Assembly: GCA_964639225.1 (NCBI GenBank)
Contig: CAZXCK010000174.1
Coordinates: forward strand, 1-7,291
Source of the DNA: CAZXCK01 sp964639225
Lineage (GTDB): Bacteria; Chloroflexota; Anaerolineae; Aggregatilineales; Phototrophicaceae
Direction: 5' to 3'
DNA: 7,291 nucleotides
Shown here piece by piece: positions 4,760 through 7,291 of the stretch. The position numbers and the translations under genes are program-made. Each line of letters begins with the position of its first letter. The stretch's first letter is position 1. Below the pieces are notes generated by a model. The model had not been told where the DNA came from and made no database searches. It saw only the letters and a program-made list of their open reading frames with translations.

Positions 4760-7036
4760 ATGATCAGCGAGCCATCTGCCCCGTATCGTGAACTCAAACT
4801 GGAACGCATCGACTGCGATCTGGTTGTCGTCGGCGGCGGACTGGCCGGCACATGCAGCGCGATTACCGCCGCACGCGCCGGCATCCGGGTGGCGCTGGTA
4901 CAGGATCGCCCCGTGCTGGGCGGCAACGCCTCCAGTGAGGTCAGATTATGGGCACTGGGGGCAACAGCTCACATGGGCAACAACAACCGCTGGGCGCGCG
5001 AAAGCGGCGTCATCGGCGAGATTCTGGTTGAAAACATGTATCGTAATCCCGAAGGGAATCCCCTCATCGTGGATACGATCATTCTGGAAAAAGTTGCTTC
5101 AGAACCCAATATACGTTTACTTTTGAACACGGCGGCCTTTGAGGTCACTAAGTCCGACCCTGATACGATCGAATCGATACGTGCATTCTGCAGCCAGAAT
5201 TCCACCATGTACGAGTTGTCCGCGCCGTTATTCTGCGATGCGTCGGGCGATGGTGTGATCGGCTTTATGGCTGGTGCTGCTTTCAGGATGGGCGCAGAAA
5301 GCGCGGACGAGTTCGGCGAAAAGCTGGCCCCGGACGACAACTATGGGCATCTGCTGGGCCATTCGATCTACTTCTATACCAAGGATACCGGCAGACCGGT
5401 GCGCTTTGTCCCGCCGAGTTATGCACTGGACGACATCACCCAAATCCCGCGCTGGCGCAACTTCCACGCCAACCAGCAGGGTTGTCAGTTGTGGTGGATT
5501 GAATATGGCGGGCGTCTGGATACCGTTCACGACACTGAAAAGATCAAATGGGAGCTGTGGAAAGTCGTTTACGGTGTATGGAACTACATCAAAAACTCCG
5601 GCGAGTTTCCAGAAGCCGAGACGATGACGCTGGAGTGGGTCGGCACCATCCCCGGCAAGCGGGAGAGCCGGCGTTTCGAGGGCGATTATATGCTGCGCCA
5701 GCATGACGTTGTTGAGCAGCGCGCCCATGAGGATGCGGTCTCGTTTGGTGGATGGGCGCTTGATCTGCATCCGGCGGACGGTATCTACAGCGAAAAGCCG
5801 GGCTGTAACCAGTGGCACTCGCGCGGCGTCTACCAGATACCCTACCGCTGCCTGTACAGCCGGAACATCAGCAACCTGTTTCTGGCCGGACGCATCACGA
5901 GTACATCCCATGTTGCCTTCGGTTCGACCCGCGTCATGCTCACCGGCGCGCACGCAGCGCAGGCCGTCGGCATGGCGGCTGTCCTGTGCAAACGGGACGC
6001 TGTGCTGCCAAAAGATGCCAATATCACTCAGTTGCAGCGTGAGCTTTTGCGACGCGGGCAGTTCATCCCCAACGTTCCGCTGGTAGACGACGATGATCTG
6101 GTGCGGCGGGGCCAGTTGAACACTTCCAGCAGTCTGGCGCTGAGACACCTGCCGGATGACGGCGAACCCCAGGCGCTGTCCTATTCCTGGGCACAGATGT
6201 TCCCGGTAGCGGCCAGGCAGACGATGCCGTCCGTGTCTCTGGTCGTCGATGTGGCTGAGTCCACCACACTTGAAGTGGAGCTTCGCACCAGCGACAGACC
6301 GGAAAACCACACGCCGGACATCACACTGGCGTCGCAGACATACCGATTAGAGGCAGGCTCAAACCAGCGTATCACATTCAATGGCGGGCAGGTGATCGAC
6401 CACGCGCGCTATGTGTTCCTGTGCCTGCTGAAAAACCCGGCGGTACAGGTCCACACCAGCGAAAAACGGGTGACCGGCCTGCTGACTGTGGCGAACGCGC
6501 AGAACCCGGCGGTATCCAACTTCGGAAAGCAGGAACCCACTGAGGATATCGGCGTAGATACATTCGAGTTCTGGGTGCCGTTACGCCGCCCTCAGGGACG
6601 CAACTTCGCCTTCGAACTCAGCGCACCGCTCAACGTGTTCGACGCAGAGAATGTGACGAATGGCTGGTCACGCCCTACGTTTAACGCCAATGCGTGGATA
6701 GCCGCCCTGGATGACCCTGCGCCACAATTCAGTGTGACCTGGGACACAGCACAGACAATCAGCCACATCGACATCATTTTCGATGCGGACTACGATCATC
6801 CGATGGAGACGGTGCTGATGACACACCCCGAAACAGCGATGCCATTCTGTGTAAAGGCGTTCCGCATCCTGGATGATAAGGGTCACGTCATCGCTGAGTG
6901 CCATGACAACCACCAGGACTATCGCTCTATCCGTTTAGCAGAGCCTATCCAAAGCCGTGCACTGACGATTGAGATTCTAGGCATGAATGGCAACGCGCCT
7001 GCTGCGATCTTCGATCTACGTTGCTATAGTGAGTAG
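4760..7036 (+). CDS. FAD-dependent oxidoreductase (FAD_oxidored type) with C-terminal discoidin-like domain
   Basis: A 758-residue flavoenzyme. The N-terminal Rossmann fold binds FAD through GGGLAG (25-30) in 'DLVVVGGGLAGTCSAITAARAG', followed by 'RPVLGGNASSEVR' (50-62). 'DASGDG' (160-165) and 'LAGRITSTSHVAFGSTRVM' (375-393, with His384) are the later flavin and active-site motifs typical of this family. A beta-rich linker domain covers about 450-605. The last 140 or so residues ('VTNGWSRP' at 632-639, 'ISHIDIIFDADYDHP', then 'AIFDLRCYSE') resemble an F5/8 type C (discoidin) beta-sandwich, often a carbohydrate-binding module. There is no signal peptide or membrane segment, so a cytoplasmic location is expected. 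AAAAGGA (4743-4749) serves either the ATG at 4760 or the GTG at 4757; I prefer ATG. Its neighbours suggest that it oxidises an imported sugar, cyclitol or glycoside, but electron acceptor and substrate are unknown. Databases sometimes call such proteins 'xanthan lyase' without support. Confidence 0.9.
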   Translation: MISEPSAPYRELKLERIDCDLVVVGGGLAGTCSAITAARAGIRVALVQDRPVLGGNASSEVRLWALGATAHMGNNNRWARESGVIGEILVENMYRNPEGNPLIVDTIILEKVASEPNIRLLLNTAAFEVTKSDPDTIESIRAFCSQNSTMYELSAPLFCDASGDGVIGFMAGAAFRMGAESADEFGEKLAPDDNYGHLLGHSIYFYTKDTGRPVRFVPPSYALDDITQIPRWRNFHANQQGCQLWWIEYGGRLDTVHDTEKIKWELWKVVYGVWNYIKNSGEFPEAETMTLEWVGTIPGKRESRRFEGDYMLRQHDVVEQRAHEDAVSFGGWALDLHPADGIYSEKPGCNQWHSRGVYQIPYRCLYSRNISNLFLAGRITSTSHVAFGSTRVMLTGAHAAQAVGMAAVLCKRDAVLPKDANITQLQRELLRRGQFIPNVPLVDDDDLVRRGQLNTSSSLALRHLPDDGEPQALSYSWAQMFPVAARQTMPSVSLVVDVAESTTLEVELRTSDRPENHTPDITLASQTYRLEAGSNQRITFNGGQVIDHARYVFLCLLKNPAVQVHTSEKRVTGLLTVANAQNPAVSNFGKQEPTEDIGVDTFEFWVPLRRPQGRNFAFELSAPLNVFDAENVTNGWSRPTFNANAWIAALDDPAPQFSVTWDTAQTISHIDIIFDADYDHPMETVLMTHPETAMPFCVKAFRILDDKGHVIAECHDNHQDYRSIRLAEPIQSRALTIEILGMNGNAPAAIFDLRCYSE

Positions 7037-7073
7037 TGCGTCCCTGACAGGCTATCGGCATCGCGGAGCAGAG

Positions 7074-7291
7074 CTACAACAGCAGCGGAATCTGTTTCAA
7101 GTGATCGTCGTTTGACCCAACGGGGGTCAGGGGCGTGAAACTGTTCTCACTGAAAAGCTGCGCTTCTCGAAGAAACTCATCCGCTACATTATATGCGTCG
7201 TGCATGAGCGGCCACAGCCGATCCCTACCGCACAATGCGACGAACGCATCTGCCAGCGTTATGCCCAGGGCGAAACACTCAGTGATCTGGC
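7074..7291 (-). CDS. C-terminal fragment of an unrecognised protein, runs off the right edge
   Basis: On the - strand one frame stays open from the right edge (first full codon at 7289) to a TAG at 7074-7076, giving the last 71 residues of a protein. The tail contains 'LWPLMHDAYNVADEFLREAQ' and ends 'NDDHLKQIPLLL'. It is mixed helical in character, soluble, and has no transmembrane segment. I do not recognise the family. It converges tail-to-tail with the oxidoreductase, leaving 37 bases between the stop codons, with no clear terminator there. An inverted repeat TGACCC/GGGTCA (7113-7118 and 7124-7129) lies inside this reading frame. The other two - strand frames hit stops almost immediately, which supports this one, but 71 codons is a limited test. 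Confidence 0.55.
   Translation of the reverse strand, partial: QITECFALGITLADAFVALCGRDRLWPLMHDAYNVADEFLREAQLFSENSFTPLTPVGSNDDHLKQIPLLL

Noticed and set aside
5228..6310. A 360-codon open frame on the - strand inside the oxidoreductase gene
   Set aside because: The + strand frame holds the conserved FAD motifs throughout this region; the antisense product looks like low-information shadow sequence rich in Arg, Gln and His.
7113..7129. TGACCC/GGGTCA hairpin as terminator of the oxidoreductase gene
   Set aside because: The stem is only 6 bp, no T-run follows on either strand, and it lies inside the reading frame of the convergent gene.

Overview
The window carries one co-oriented carbohydrate-uptake locus on the + strand, flanked by fragments of other genes on the - strand. 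The order is a LacI-family regulator (400-1395), two CUT1-type ABC permeases (1429-2367 and 2370-3248), a secreted family-1 solute-binding protein (3335-4585), and a large FAD-dependent oxidoreductase with a C-terminal discoidin-like domain (4760-7036). It is clearly bacterial chromosomal DNA of moderately high GC. The gene set, the signal peptide ending in 'VMA|QDD' and the FAD_oxidored-type enzyme would fit a Chloroflexota (Anaerolineae-like) genome. That taxonomic reading is an inference from style only; other free-living sugar-scavenging bacteria remain possible.

Left edge (1-399): the - strand encodes recognisable pieces of a second, different MalG-type permease, but they are broken. The middle of the protein, including the EAA loop, is missing, and a second copy of the 'IFLxRQFF..IP' motif follows in another frame. 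This looks like a decaying, rearranged permease gene. Next to it lies a plausible promoter for the regulator (TTGACA, 18 bp, TACACT) with a 6+6 bp inverted repeat over its -10 box, suggesting autoregulation.

Centre (400-4585): the regulator and permease 1 are 33 bp apart. Permease 2 follows two bases after the permease 1 stop and has an excellent Shine-Dalgarno sequence. The binding-protein gene comes 86 bp later, after a small GC-rich hairpin. No ATPase gene is present, as is common for CUT1 systems that share an MsmK/UgpC-like ATPase encoded elsewhere.

Right part (4586-7291): a 174-bp gap containing two inverted repeats, one a near-perfect 15-bp hairpin, separates the transporter from the FAD enzyme. 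The enzyme has no signal peptide, so it is probably cytoplasmic and likely acts on what the transporter imports. It meets tail-to-tail with the C-terminal end of an unrecognised gene on the - strand (7074-7291).

As a working model, the LacI-type protein senses a sugar or sugar derivative, releases the operon, the ABC system imports the compound, and the flavoenzyme oxidises it or a downstream product. The substrate cannot be read from the sequence.
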